Origin: Plasmopara viticola
Taxonomy: Eukaryota > Oomycota > Peronosporomycetes > Peronosporales > Peronosporaceae
Length of the DNA stretch: 64,000 nt
Reading direction: 5' to 3'
Assembly: GCA_001695595.3 (NCBI GenBank)
Contig: MBPM02000038.1
Span: forward strand, 248,001-312,000
Position 1 is the first letter of the stretch; each line of letters opens with the position of its first letter. A program made the position numbers and the translations under genes. The notes beneath the pieces were generated by a model. It was given only the letters and a program-made list of their open reading frames with translations. It ran no database searches and was not told the DNA's origin. Below are positions 11,699 to 22,719 of this stretch, one piece after another.

Positions 11699-13150
11699 CT
11701 TGAGGTGATGTTATCATATATCTAAAATTGCTCAGGTTGAGCGCCGCCGCTTCCTGGCAAGTCTTTCCTCTCTTGTAGCACTCCATAATGCGAGGCTCTA
11801 AAGCCCCTAGACCTTTTCAATTTGATGGACGAAAACGACTTTCTTATTCATTAATTGTAACCCTGTCCGGACGTGGACACAAATAAAACGTGAGTTCCGA
11901 TATTTATGTCAGTATCTTATGATGGGCTTTACTTTTCATCATACATAACCGTTGGTCAACAAATAAGTGCTTTTGTTTATTTAAAAGTGGCCGTGAGTCT
12001 TGTGTACAATAACAAATCCTTGACTGTTCATTAAATTTTCGGTTATCATCAAAATTAGAATTTGCGCTTTGCTTTATAATTCCCATAACAATCCTACTTG
12101 TTTTCGCCACACCTAAAGATACGCCGAGAAGACATGGGTAGGGGTTCTGCAAAAGTGTCCTTTGACATTCATGGAAACTGTTGGGCATCATTACGATTCA
12201 CCAATATTGACATCGCATTGAATACTGAAGAACTTTGATTCCAATCCTGAGACAGCACAGAATTGAACTTTGTGTTTATAGGAGGGGACAAAAGATGCTG
12301 TACCTAGAGAGCGGTGGACAGAAAAGGAAAGTAGGTGTTTCAGCTAGCACTTGCGCAATTGTTGCCATAAAAAAACGATTGCTAGACAAATTCTTTACGA
12401 CTTACAAGCCATCATTAATCGGACTGTTCGAATTCAATACCAATGTGTGCAGGAGTTGACAAAGCTTGTTATTTTTTTTACAAATTAGACATTAAAACGA
12501 CAGCAGCCGAAATCGCTACTACAAGGTCTATCTTATTTTCACTGCATTTGCAAAATAACACTTATTTGTATGTGTCGGTCTAATCGAGCATGTCGCAGCT
12601 TCTTAAACTCAAATGTTCTGATCTTTCCGATTGTGGCACACCTATATGACAATTGAAACGAGTTAGTAAGATATGAAGTCTAATCCTTAATAAAACATTT
12701 TTTCGACGTACAACTGGCGACAATAAGTAAAACTGCTTCGCTTTTCGGGCTCACGTTATAATTGAACAAACAAGCCTGGATTAAATTTTGTGCAATCAAT
12801 TATGAAGTTGCTAACATTATAAGAGCTAACGCTGGTGATACACACTATGTGCCTCTTAAGATTGCGTCTACGTACTCGGTCTGCAAAGTAGGCCCTAGCG
12901 GTGCCACACACACAGCAAGCGTGCATACATTAAAAGCTGCTAATTCTTTTTGCAGTCATCTTTAATCGCGCACATAACAACTTATTCTATGTAGTAAGTA
13001 AACGTAAAAGTCCAATTAAATGGTCCAGCTGTGCAGCGTGTATGTAGCGGTAATGTATCTTCATTGCTACTGGGTATTGTAACTCGCGATTGATTTTAAG
13101 TAAAATCACCCGGCTTCTGAATCCGATAAGAAATATTGTGGTTGTAAACA
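11150..13150. repeat. Segmental duplication block A, copy 2
   Basis: This is the partner of 1-2160. The match runs from 'cgtacgtgct' near 11164 to the 'aagtaaaatcaccc' segment near 13098, after which the copies diverge and an inverted piece follows. Several short internal deletions make this copy slightly shorter. Confidence 0.8.
11340..11399 (+). repeat. 30-bp in-frame tandem duplication
   Basis: Units at 11340-11369 and 11370-11399 both start 'tcagacgcattga' and end 'ttaagatggcg'. Block A copy 1 has one unit, at 188-217. The length is a multiple of three, so it adds ten codons to the family-Z frame. Confidence 0.8.
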
Positions 13151-13259
13151 TTTCAATTACAGACATACGCGCCTACACCATTCGCAGCCAAAGCGCGACT
13201 GCGCAGCTATGAGCGCCGCAGTCAAACTAAGCGAGAAGTAAGTATAAAGCATCGAATAC

Positions 13260-13375
13260 GCATCCATTATATTTGATTTACGCTTTGATAGTGAATTAAC
13301 CTGAACGGTGTAAGCGGTGATGATGACCGCACTATGTAAAATGCTCACTTAGACGGGGCTTGGTTGTCATTTCAA
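13260..13375 (-). repeat. Inverted counterpart of 2113-2230
   Basis: The minus strand reads 'gacaaccaagccccgtct' followed by 'gagcatttt' and a GCGGTCAT segment, as the plus strand does at 2113-2230. Next to it, 13160-13240 on the minus strand matches 3740-3830, so pieces more than 1.5 kb apart in copy 1 are adjacent here. Confidence 0.6.
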
Positions 13376-13387
13376 CGGCAAGTGGTT

Positions 13388-14330
13388 TTAAAGCGCAGAT
13401 TGAATATAGACCTTTTCCACCTCCCTAAAAACAGCAGTCGCTTGACAACGCGCTGTTGGCATTGATACCACTGGCCCCCGAAGACACATGATAACGTTGA
13501 CGATCACAAATACCGCAAGAGCCAGGCAACAGAGTCTTCTGTCCTGCACCGCGTAGTGACTACCAAGGGCATCTGCATATACATGACTACGGAGATACAA
13601 AGCACTGCACATTTTTGGGTACGTATCTAAGCTACTAATCATAGAACAAGCAACTAGAATCTTACTGTGCTGCAATCAGCATCCTTAAGTTTACGCTGCT
13701 GCCATTGGAGCCTGTCTCATTATCCATGGTTCAGTGAGATAAGCGATCCAATGACAACTCTTTCGCTAGCATAAATTCTCTGCGCATACAAAACGTGGCG
13801 TCTGCAGACGTGATTAAAGTAAGCAATCCTCTGTACACCACCTCAAGGACGCAAATGCAATGGCCAACGTAAGCCAGATTCAAGCGTAGAAATCGTTTGA
13901 CCTAACAGACTAACTTGGGATATCCAAAACGCTGCAGTACTTGTATCTTTACCATAAAGCTATTATAAATCTAGTGCCTGCTAAGGCCTCGGTACATACA
14001 ATTTCCATGCCGGCCATAAAAAGCTTACGGCAAATAGGATTTGTAGACTTGGAACTATTGCATTCTTGATATCCATAAGCTTCTGCTCTCTGTATTCAAC
14101 ATAAAGGCGTTGTTGTCCGCAACTTGTGCTTGAACAAGCATAAGTGCCGTCCACCATTTAAGCGGGCGTGAGTACGCAACTATAGTGCCACAAGTGGTAA
14201 TGCCAACGCAATACGATTTTGTTAATTCTTTCTTTACAGTATTGCCCGCCCACCCGTTGTGTATGTCCAAAGATGAGGCAGAGGATGTATAAAAAAAGCT
14301 TGCTACAATCACGTATGATATCATCATGTT
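13388..14330 (-). pseudogene. Relic of unknown family X in duplication block B, copy 2
   Basis: Minus-strand frames at 14055-14327 and 13388-13675 are pieces of a multicopy protein. The second contains RRLCCLALAVFVIVNVIMCL, a likely membrane anchor, matching NSVCLGLAVFVLVNIAMCL near 39860-39924. A basic stretch before one hydrophobic helix suggests a type II membrane protein. Stops separate the pieces. No function can be assigned. Confidence 0.45.
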
Positions 14331-14730
14331 GAGCTTAAGGTTGAAAATAGCCTTGATAAAGTTTTTATAATGTAATTTCTTATTCTTAATTTTGCAACCT
14401 TTAGCCTTTTTTAGTATTTACGGCTTGTGTCTAGCCTATTTGCGAGTCACAGAGCCTAATTAAATAAAGCTATGCGTAGGGGAGGGTATACTTGCAGCAA
14501 AATTAAGTTTAGTCCGTAGTTCAATCGCCGCACCGAGAGCGATAATGGACTCGAGAAAGCTCTTGGAGGAATCAAACATTCTCTATCAGATTATCAGGCT
14601 GGTGAACGGCAAGGACTTTCGTGTCGCAAAGCAGACGTTTTAGCTTTGAAGATGAGCGACTGTACACTGTAGCGATGTATTTGCTTGTTACGAAAAACAT
14701 ATTGTGTGCGTATATATCGAGGAAAAGTTT

Positions 14731-14745
14731 GTCTCTCATTGATCG
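14731..14745 (+). promoter_or_regulatory. Candidate initiator region, effector 2
   Basis: TCTCATTGATCG around 14733-14744 lies about 40 bp before the start codon and contains a TCATT core like an oomycete initiator. The upstream 'attgtgtgcg' (14701-14710) also occurs upstream of the effector at 57787-58614, linking these two genes. Confidence 0.35.
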
Positions 14746-14780
14746 ATCCCTTGTGCAAATCAGCATTTTGAACGTCTCCG

Positions 14781-15620
14781 ATGCGCAACGGTTCAGTGCT
14801 CTTCGGACTCTTCTTCATCGGTCATTCATGCAGTGTCCTCCTCGCGGCCCCCACGCGGGCATCCAATAATTTCGACGTCGAGTCGACTCATGCCGAGCAG
14901 TGGGATAGCAACGGCAAGCGCACACTCCAGGCGGATGACTCCGAGCGCACTTTGGCCGAAGAGCGAAGCATGACACAGGCGCTTTTGCCTGCTGCGGAGG
15001 CCTTTGGAAAGACCAAGTTACCAGAAACGACAGTGCCACGTGCGTCGTTGGGATCGAAGCTGAATCCGATGACTTGGCTAAAGCGCATATGGTACAAACT
15101 CAGACTGTGGAATGCACGCTTTCGATTGGCGAAACTAAAAGTACGAACAAGTGGTGAAAATAGCATTGACCGGGCGACTTTGGAAGGACTTACTCCGCTC
15201 TACCTGAAAAAACTAAAGAATGAGATTTTTCGTTACTCCAGCTCTGTGCCTCGGGACAAAGTCCAAATCGAAGACGAATACGACACTTTTGTAACTAAGT
15301 ATTTTCGTCATTTTGATGGTCTTTTCAAAGAAAAGCCCGTCACTAAAATGGGCAAGTGGGATAAGTTGGTGAGAGCGATGACGAGGACCGGGCAGCTCGC
15401 AATGCGTGCAATGTTGAGAAAAGTGGGCCGAACAGTTGACAAAGGCTACTCTAATGAGAAGCTGATTTCTCTCGATGTCTCTCCTCTCTTGTACATGCGA
15501 CTACTGGTAAAGAGGGGTGTCTTTACAGATGTGGAGCACAATAAGGCAAAAATCGACCGTTTGAAAAACTACGTCAAGGCCTATAAAGAACACGTTATGG
15601 TAAGTCAGCCGGGAGGGTAG
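14781..15620 (+). CDS. Secreted RxLR-dEER-like effector (paralog 2)
   Basis: This 279-residue paralog of 6779-7615 lies in the second copy of the segmental duplication. It has a signal peptide (1 to about 24, ending near LLAAPTRA), a degenerate RxLR site RTLQ (47-50), AEER (59-62) and a C-terminal domain with SKLNPMTW and LDVSPLLYMRLL. ATG 14781 is the natural start because the signal peptide begins there. It ends QPGG, a few residues beyond paralog 1. No frame damage is seen. Secretion and host entry are inferred from architecture; the target is unknown. Confidence 0.88.
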   Translation: MRNGSVLFGLFFIGHSCSVLLAAPTRASNNFDVESTHAEQWDSNGKRTLQADDSERTLAEERSMTQALLPAAEAFGKTKLPETTVPRASLGSKLNPMTWLKRIWYKLRLWNARFRLAKLKVRTSGENSIDRATLEGLTPLYLKKLKNEIFRYSSSVPRDKVQIEDEYDTFVTKYFRHFDGLFKEKPVTKMGKWDKLVRAMTRTGQLAMRAMLRKVGRTVDKGYSNEKLISLDVSPLLYMRLLVKRGVFTDVEHNKAKIDRLKNYVKAYKEHVMVSQPGG

Positions 15621-15829
15621 AATACAATAATTTACGACTTAGGCAAATTGGGGCAATAATTTAAAAAAAACTTTTGCTATCATTTTTACGGACTTTTGAG
15701 TGCAAATTGTCTGTGTATTGCGAAAGGTAAAAAATACTAATACGGAAACCAACACTTGATCTTCCAAAAAAAACTTGGGTGATTTTTCACATGTAGTCAT
15801 ATGGTTTGACGTAAAGTGTAAATTCAACT

Positions 15830-16130
15830 TGGAAGCACATAATAGACATCAGCGGACGAATACGTACCAACCTACATAAAGAGCTGCTTTGGTAGACTTG
15901 TCTTTCGCTAGCAATATATATACATGGTCATCTTGCTTTCATCATCATTTATTACGTGTTTTACTTTGTCAATCACGAAGGAGGTACATCTTTATATTTG
16001 TTTCTTTAATTGGGGTATACTTCCTCAAATATTTTGCTAAGGAGTTTATTTCTTCATTACTAATTAGAAATGGAGCCGCTAACCAGCTCTCCTTTTCGTT
16101 AACCAGCCATCTAAGTCCTAAACTTTAGTG
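15830..16130 (+). repeat. 3' flank repeat shared with 10560-10800
   Basis: The segment from 'cggacgaatacgtacc' to 'ttctttaattggggta' matches 10615-10775. It carries a scrap of family Y and no intact gene. Confidence 0.5.
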
Positions 16131-16599
16131 CAAATTTTTTGCACGTATTACAAACATGCTTCTTAGAGCAATAATTCTCTGTCGCGATCGTTATTAAACT
16201 ATCAGCCTCCTTCCATACTAGAATCTCTAGATTTCGAGGTGACTTTGCTTGGTGTCCTAGTACTAAGTACTAGGAAAACGAGTAGAATGTGCTCAACCAT
16301 CGACAGTAACGAGAGCATCAAAGTTGGTCTTCGCATTGGCTGTGCGATCCGCATCGTGGCATGAGCTTATTAATGTTTTTGTTGCTTCTAAAATGCAGGG
16401 ATCGATGTTGATGCTTTGGGTATTGTTGATAATTGAGGACACTCTGTTTGGTTTACGAGTACTTAATTATTGCTCGTTCATGCTAAATTTTATTGAAATA
16501 GGATCTATGTTGTGAAGTAACGCAATGTACCGGTCAATTGCGATACTGTGATTTAAGCTTGTTTTCTGTCAAAGAAGCCATAACCGAATGCTTCGCGAC

Positions 16600-16880
16600 A
16601 AACACCCTACCAATAATAATTTCAATTGGCATACTGAGGTATTCCAAATCCTTGCCTGAAAAAAATACATAGTAACTTTGCGTTCATGAAAGGAAGCGGG
16701 GGATGCTATATTTAGATAGCGGCGGACAAATCAGAAGTTTGTCGGTATTGGAGCTTAAGCTGCCAAATTGCAGCGAAGGAGAAAGTAAGTGCTTTAGCTA
16801 GTACTTATTTGGTTGTTGTCGTCGGAAAGTTGAATGCTTGACAAGCTGCGCAACGGTTTGCACGCTACCATCAAGCACCA
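16600..16880 (+). repeat. Third, partial copy of block A
   Basis: The stretch with 'gggggatgctatatttagatagcggcgga' type sequence and 'gctttagctagtactta' matches about 1030-1290 and 12210-12430. It is more diverged than those two copies are from each other, suggesting an older dispersal event or a repeat family inside block A. Confidence 0.5.
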
Positions 16881-19200
16881 CTCGTTTCCTGATTTGATTT
16901 GCGCGAGAATTTCAAAGCACGCTCTTGGCTGCAACAGCACTAAATAAATTATGAAGATGTTTAATTTTACTTAAAAAAAAGCGCAAGGCAGAAATTTACT
17001 TCCTCCTGGAGGCCATATGGGGCAGTGTATGGAATGCACTAGCCACAGCTTGATTGCTCGGGCTAAGCTTAAGAGCGTATGTATCTGCGCTGCAGCAGTT
17101 ATTTTGCGAAGTGCGCAGAACATGCATCATTGACGGAACTTTTCACCTCTACACAGGTGGGGAACACGTTGGTCACATCAAGCCAATTCGACAATTTTGA
17201 CCTACTCTATTCGAATCTTCAAGTCATGCACTACGCTTAAAAGTTTTAAAGCCCTGACGAGGAGTGTCGACGATCAAGGTCGAGCCAACGATTCAGTGTA
17301 ATCGAGGCGCGTTCTTTGGTCAAGGCAGGATCGGCTTGCTGTTTACGCGCACAGCATACAAATAAGTATCTTCCACTTAAACCCAATATGTTCGTGGCTA
17401 TGGACATTATAAGCGGCCGTTAGGTCACCCTTTCACGCCGTACTATAAAGGTCGGTGCAAAAAATCGCTTTGAAGAAGTGCTGGATGGATTTTTAGATTT
17501 ACATGAACCTTAAAAGTCCTAAGAATCCCCAGGCCTGTCGTCACATCTTTTCGACCAATGTCCTACCAGGACCGAAAAATATGTTTCAAAGCGATGTTCC
17601 ATTCTGCACGACTCTACCGACCTTCCTTGTAAGAGCCACGAGTCGTAATGTCTATCAGTGCTAATGAATCTGTTTCATTTATCTTGGGTGGATGGAGGCA
17701 CCAGCTGCTAATTGTTCATCTGACTTTACGCAAAAGCAATAGTTGGATCTGCTAGGAGAATATATCATAATAAGCGGCTCCAAAGAAAAGTTTCCAGCCT
17801 GTTCGCCTGATCCACCCTAATTCGAGGTAGCCTGGCTATCTTCTTATATTAATGCAACTGTGATTGCTGTCGAGAAAGCTAACTTCCTGATTCTGGCATT
17901 GCTTACCAGCGATTTAAATGTGTCTTTAAGGCCCCACAATAACATTAAATTTACATTTCTGGTGAACAAGCTTAAAAATAGGGTACTTGTGCGGCCCGAC
18001 TTATAATCCAAGCTGCTTGAAAGCGCACCGGCAAGCAAATCAAGTCTACTGACATACATTAAGCGCTTGTGGTGTATGAGTGAGAGGTCAGAATCACCAT
18101 ATCATTTTTGTGACAAATGAGCTTCAAAATTTGCCATCCTTAGGGATGCAAGGTCTGAGTAGATTGCAAAGGGTCCGTAGTCCAGAAATTGTGGTGCAGA
18201 GTTAGCTAGTGCGCAATTGAGAGTTTCATTCGAAAGCCTCTATTTGTACTTAAATGAGATGGCTTGTATATGGGCGTCAGGTTCTCGTTTAATCAACCAC
18301 AAATTATAAACCTTCATCAACAACACTTTAACAACGTATCTCTCCTGGCAAGGCCAGCACTAGATACTGGTAAAGGCTTTTCTTGATGCTATCAAAATTG
18401 TCCTGGATCTGGCTTTTGTAGTGCCGCTTAATGTCGATTTTACAAAAGGAAACAAATGCTTTTCGAGACACGCATTACCAGCACTTCATTGTCTCAAAAG
18501 CTAAGAAGGCCTGACTAATCTCTTTTCATTATTATTTGAGCGTGGCGCAGGCCAAGCCGAGACGGCTTTCACTTTCTCGGGATTTTCACAGACCTTGTAA
18601 AGCGGCCGGAGACACTATCTTACTTTGATGCAAAGAGAGATCCGTCATTATTGATTTCGATGACTTTATCTTGGGGGATTTTACTGGCCTTTTGATTTTA
18701 CTGATCTCCTTTTGGAAGGCAATGGACGAATCAATCGCCAAATGAATTCAGGCAAAATCCTTAAAGTCTACCAAATATTTGTGTTATAGCAAGATTGGAC
18801 GTCGCAGAAGAGTTTAATAACCCTAATCTCATCCCTCATCACTCATACTACATACCGCTAGGCATACTTATCGCCGTGAGGGGTGCACTAAGGTTCCTCG
18901 TTGAAGTAAAATTCTATATATCCAGTGAACAAGGTCTATTTGTCAGCTACAAATTCCTTTATGGCGCCGAGGGATCTATTTGTACCACATCCTTATCATT
19001 TCTTTGCAGAGCTATATTAAGCACTCATGCCGTTTGTCTGCACAGACGTATGACCTGCTGTATCTTACAGACCAACCCTAAGTTAATGGTACTATGCTCT
19101 CTGCAATAAGAACGCTTTCGTCCGCATTTCGGAAACTACAGATCTTATAACATTTCACAAAGTTTCATCGATGTCTGTCTGTAGGGGGATACTAGGAGTT
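16880..19200. other. Gap with no supported gene
   Basis: All frames are short. The minus-strand frame at 17844-18059 and the plus frame at 18795-19109 show no recognisable motif and start at non-ATG codons. The stretch is probably decayed mobile-element DNA, but I could not assign it. Confidence 0.4.
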
Positions 19201-19835
19201 TCAATGCCTCCCGTATTTAGCTGGTCCTTTTTTTTGAGGACCAGCTAAGATCTCCTGCCATAAATTGATAGCTTAAGCAACTAAGCACTGAGCACAAAGC
19301 TCACAGGAAAAGATGTTTCCCTCGACTGTTGCCTTATGTGCTTTAAATTCCAAAAACCAAGGAATTAAGGCTCACGGTTAGGTCCCCTGTTATGATCGCG
19401 CGAGCGCCACATGCCACTAATCGTCCTTGGTCAAGGCCGCTTTGCGCTTTCTTAACATTAAGCAAAATGCTTTGACTTTTTTTGTTTTAAAAGGAAGAAG
19501 CTTGAGCACTACCGTCTTAGACTCCAAGCTCTTGGCCGTGCTGCCGAAACATGTGCTGCCTAAATTCAAAAGCGTGGACTTTACTCGGAGAGCTTAAGCA
19601 TGTTTGCTTGGCCCAGCTGTTTAGGAATAGAGAGGTCTGGCTGCAAATGAAAGCTTTATCCCAGACCAAGAAGTCACCAAGTCTTCCGATCAGTGCAAAT
19701 TGCTTGTCCGACGCATGCGGTAAGAAGGCTCTATCTATTGCTAAGCTTCCAGTAGTCACTTTATTTGCATGGGCGTAAGTGTATTAGTGCACACAGTGCC
19801 TTGCACAAAGGAGGCGTGCAGGGAGACGTGAGGTC
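19200..19835 (+). repeat. LTR-like repeat, copy 1
   Basis: Segments such as 'ggtcaaggccg' near 19430, 'ggctctatctattgct' near 19726 and 'ccttgcacaaaggaggcgtg' near 19799 recur in the same order in three other places: 25110-25665 (plus 27185-27235), 36640-37320 and, inverted, 61770-62330. No long frame is conserved, which fits a solo LTR or another non-coding repeat. Confidence 0.45.
19217..19248. repeat. Hairpin with 11-bp arms and T-rich loop
   Basis: TTAGCTGGTCC at 19217-19227 pairs exactly with GGACCAGCTAA at 19238-19248 around a 10-base, mostly T loop. It lies inside repeat-derived DNA and is not placed after any gene. Confidence 0.7.
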
Positions 19836-19978
19836 TTTCGATGAGTAACTGTTTAAAAGTTTTCGTCTTGAGGGATCGACGTGTGCTAATTGGTTTATTT
19901 AGTACATCACCTATTTCGATCCAACTTGTAAAACTCTTTTTATTGATATATTTACTACAACATCACCTACTTTCTTAC

Positions 19979-20303
19979 GGAAAAGGTTGGGGTGACGCCC
20001 TCCTTCCAAGCGCGGGGGCTAAATGCTCGCGCGCTTCGGGCAGGTGCCCTCGGGCAGCTGCAGGTCTCTAAAGAGTCTCACCCTCGACGCGACGGTCTTC
20101 AGCACCAGAGCGCCACCTGGGCTCTTACCAAGTCAGAAATAAACAACAAAATGGAAGACCCTCACGGCCTCGGTGCTGGCTGCACTGCCCGCCGAACGAG
20201 ACCCGACGTATGCGGACACCACTCTATGCTGTGGACTAGCCAGACTAAGCCTAGCACGTGCATAACTTGGCAACGCGATAACGTAATACAATACAATACA
20301 ATA
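19979..20303 (+). repeat. SINE-like repeat, copy 2
   Basis: This matches 59182-59509 and the reverse complement of 4911-5235, with the GGAAAAGGTTGGGGTGACG head and a (AATAC)n-type tail ending near 20303. Sequences resembling 'atcacctattt' and 'ccaacttg' occur on both sides (19902-19930 and 20303-20330), so insertion was accompanied by a local duplication. Confidence 0.72.
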
Positions 20304-20751
20304 TCACCTATTTTGGTCCAACTTGCATAAATCTTCCTCAGCACAAATTAATGTTGTTTCGGTCATCAGAAGCCTGTCGCACGCACACTAATAGGTCAAT
20401 TTACACCATGCGTTTTGCACACAAAGACCGCTCGCGATAAAGACCTTGGCAAGCAGCGTATATACGTCGCGCAGGCTTTTCAAATTTCTTTTCTTAAGCC
20501 ATATCATTGCATCACACAAAACGCGCGGAAAAAACTTTTCAGACCTAGAGGTTTTCTTGAGCTAATATAAATCCTGCACTAGAGATTTAGACATAAATTA
20601 AGCCCTCGAAATATAAAATTTGCACGCAAAAATCAACCTAGCATGCAGCAAAAAACACTTTTCACTGAAACAAAGATTATCGTCGCTTATATACCAACTT
20701 AGGTGAAGTCGTCAATTGGTCTAAGCTCTCTTAACAGTCGCAGCATCACTG

Positions 20752-21582
20752 TTACAGTGTAATGTGTTTGTAGTAGGCCTTCACGTAACCTTTCAAATGG
20801 TTAATTGCGTCCCTGTTCTTATCCACATCGCTAAACGCACCCTCAGCGTCCAGCAGTCGCATGTACAAGAGAGGAGAGACATCGAGAGAAATCAGTTTTT
20901 CAAAAGAGTAGCCGGCGTCGACAGTCAAGCGCACTCTATCCAAAGATGTACGCACCGCGAGCCGCTCGATCGACGACATTTCTTTGACCATCTTATCCAA
21001 TATGTCCATTTTGACAATGGGGGGGTCTTTGTGGAGGCCATCAAACTGAGCAAAGTAAAGCTTTACGAATGAGTCGTAGTCCTTCTCAATTTGGTTGATT
21101 GCATCCGGCCCAAACTTCGAGTAACGGATAGTCTCATCTTTCACGTTCTTCACGTGGAGCGGCGTCAACCCATTCAAAAGTGCGGGACCGAGGCCTCTTT
21201 TGTCGGCAATGATCCTGCGTAATCTCCACGCTCGATAGCGTGCACGCAGCTGTCTCAGTTTAAACCATAAACCCTTCGCCCAATTCACTGGATTCAGCTT
21301 TGATCGCAACGACATCCGCGGCACCGCCTTCTCCGGTGTTTTTGCCTTCCCAATGGCCTCGAAAGCAGGCACGACCTCCGGTGTAATACCTCGCTCTCCT
21401 TCTAAACTAAGCTTGGGGTCATCCGCCTCAAGTATGCGCTTGCCGTTGCTATTCCACTGCTCGGTTTGAGTCGACTCGGCATCAGATTTCTCGAGCGAGG
21501 ATGCCAGCGTAGGGGTCGAAAGAAGGACACAGCACGAATAGCCGATGAAGAAAAGACCCAAGCGAAATGCACAGTAGCGCAT
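20752..21582 (-). CDS. Secreted RxLR-dEER-like effector (paralog 3)
   Basis: The 276-residue product has a signal peptide (1 to about 27), RILE (49-52) in place of RxLR, EGER (61-64) in place of dEER, and the shared C-terminal domain with SKLNPVNW and LDVSPLLYMRLL. The frame stays open upstream to 21651, but the conserved MRxxxFxLGLFFIGY signal peptide starts at ATG 21582. A GTCATTCT element lies about 60 bp upstream. Both host-entry motifs deviate from consensus, so uptake is less certain than for paralogs 1 and 2. Confidence 0.86.
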   Translation of the reverse strand: MRYCAFRLGLFFIGYSCCVLLSTPTLASSLEKSDAESTQTEQWNSNGKRILEADDPKLSLEGERGITPEVVPAFEAIGKAKTPEKAVPRMSLRSKLNPVNWAKGLWFKLRQLRARYRAWRLRRIIADKRGLGPALLNGLTPLHVKNVKDETIRYSKFGPDAINQIEKDYDSFVKLYFAQFDGLHKDPPIVKMDILDKMVKEMSSIERLAVRTSLDRVRLTVDAGYSFEKLISLDVSPLLYMRLLDAEGAFSDVDKNRDAINHLKGYVKAYYKHITL

Positions 21583-21641
21583 TGGAGACGTACGGTAACT
21601 GATCTGCACAGGGGGAGGAGATTGCCAACAACGTAAATCAA

Positions 21642-21649
21642 AGAATGAC
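21642..21649 (-). promoter_or_regulatory. Candidate initiator, effector 3
   Basis: GTCATTCT on the minus strand, 60-67 bp upstream of ATG 21582, is identical to the octamer upstream of 6779 and 38508. Confidence 0.5.
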
Positions 21650-22119
21650 AACTAAGGCTACTCCAGCATTATTTGGATGGACGTGCACGATTTGTTTCCA
21701 GTATGGCAGGGCAAGCATACAAAGCTAAAGCTTAAATTTGCTAATCTTCTGTGCGTTTCGCATAAAACTGTATTGATCAGTCGTACTGCATGTATCGGAC
21801 CTGATTCCGCTCTATCGGTATTTCTAATCTACGTACTGCGTCAATCAGGAGCTACAGTTTTCTGTTGAATATTAAAACTAAGCAGTGCTAATTTGTAGTC
21901 GTACTCTAATAATCTGAAATACGCAATTTCAAGCGCTCTCGAACAAATCAACTACAAAAGGCACTTGCAAATTGATAAGGAAAAAGTTGCCTTGCCGACT
22001 TATGCCAAGGATAATAAAATCTGGCAATGATCAACTTTGAACGTTTTGAGCATATCAATGAGGCAATAGATTAGTGTACTGGGTTTTTATGCATCCTAAA
22101 TTTACATAAAAATTGCCAC

Positions 22120-22500
22120 AACGCTTTTTTTATATCGTGTGGTGCTATACGCGCGGACATTACTGTATACAGAAACCTGTTCCTTCGACACAGTACGTCC
22201 AACGATCGTAGCTGCGTTATCGAGGCGGTGGAGAACGCTTATATTTGTTCATGCAGTAGTTTCGGCTATAATAGATACAGAAGCCGACGCTCACAAAGCC
22301 TCGAGCTGTGCGAATACTCCACGCTTACAAGTCCCTTCTGTCGTATCTCACGATCATGAAGGCTATACACTTTGTCAACCAAAACACAGGCACTTGAAAA
22401 TTCAGTCTCTCTTCCACGATGTTACATTTTTCATGTGTATTCGAGTAGATTTCGACAAAGGTGCTGTTGGAAAAAGGTCAGCGCGAAAAGCTACTGTGAG
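22120..22500 (+). repeat. Copy of family-X upstream region
   Basis: The stretch with 'acgcgcggacattactgtat' and 'gatacagaagc' matches 39360-39640. A plus frame at 22139-22531 spans it (130 codons), but it starts at a non-ATG codon and is not conserved as protein in the 39 kb copy, so I do not call a gene. Confidence 0.4.
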
Positions 22501-22658
22501 AATTTTGTTTGGAGCTCAATGGCCGGCATGAGTATGTTGGGTACAAATGTCAACTCGATGATATCATGAACGCTTCGCTTGATACTGTACTGAGAATTAG
22601 CATCACAAAGCTTGGAAATATGAGTCAGTCATTTAGGTTGAACTATCGGGTGTACCAC

Positions 22659-22714
22659 ACCATTTATCTCGGATGTACTTCTATAAATTATAGAAGTACA
22701 TCCGAGATAATGGT
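22659..22714. repeat. 56-bp near-perfect palindrome
   Basis: The left arm 22659-22686 (ACCATTTATCTCGGATGTAC and on) pairs with the right arm 22688-22714 around a single central base, with one unpaired T. No ORF is inside. It could be a very small foldback element or a cruciform-forming site. Confidence 0.85.
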
Positions 22715-22719
22715 ATAGA

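Noticed and set aside
17844..18059. Possible retrotransposon RNase H or copia fragment
   Set aside because: The frame reads like protein in places but matches none of the diagnostic motifs (YxDD, TDRD, ADALSR or CCHC), so I left the region unassigned.
22139..22531. 130-codon plus-strand frame
   Set aside because: It starts at a non-ATG codon, and the homologous DNA at 39.4-39.6 kb does not keep the frame, so length alone is not enough.
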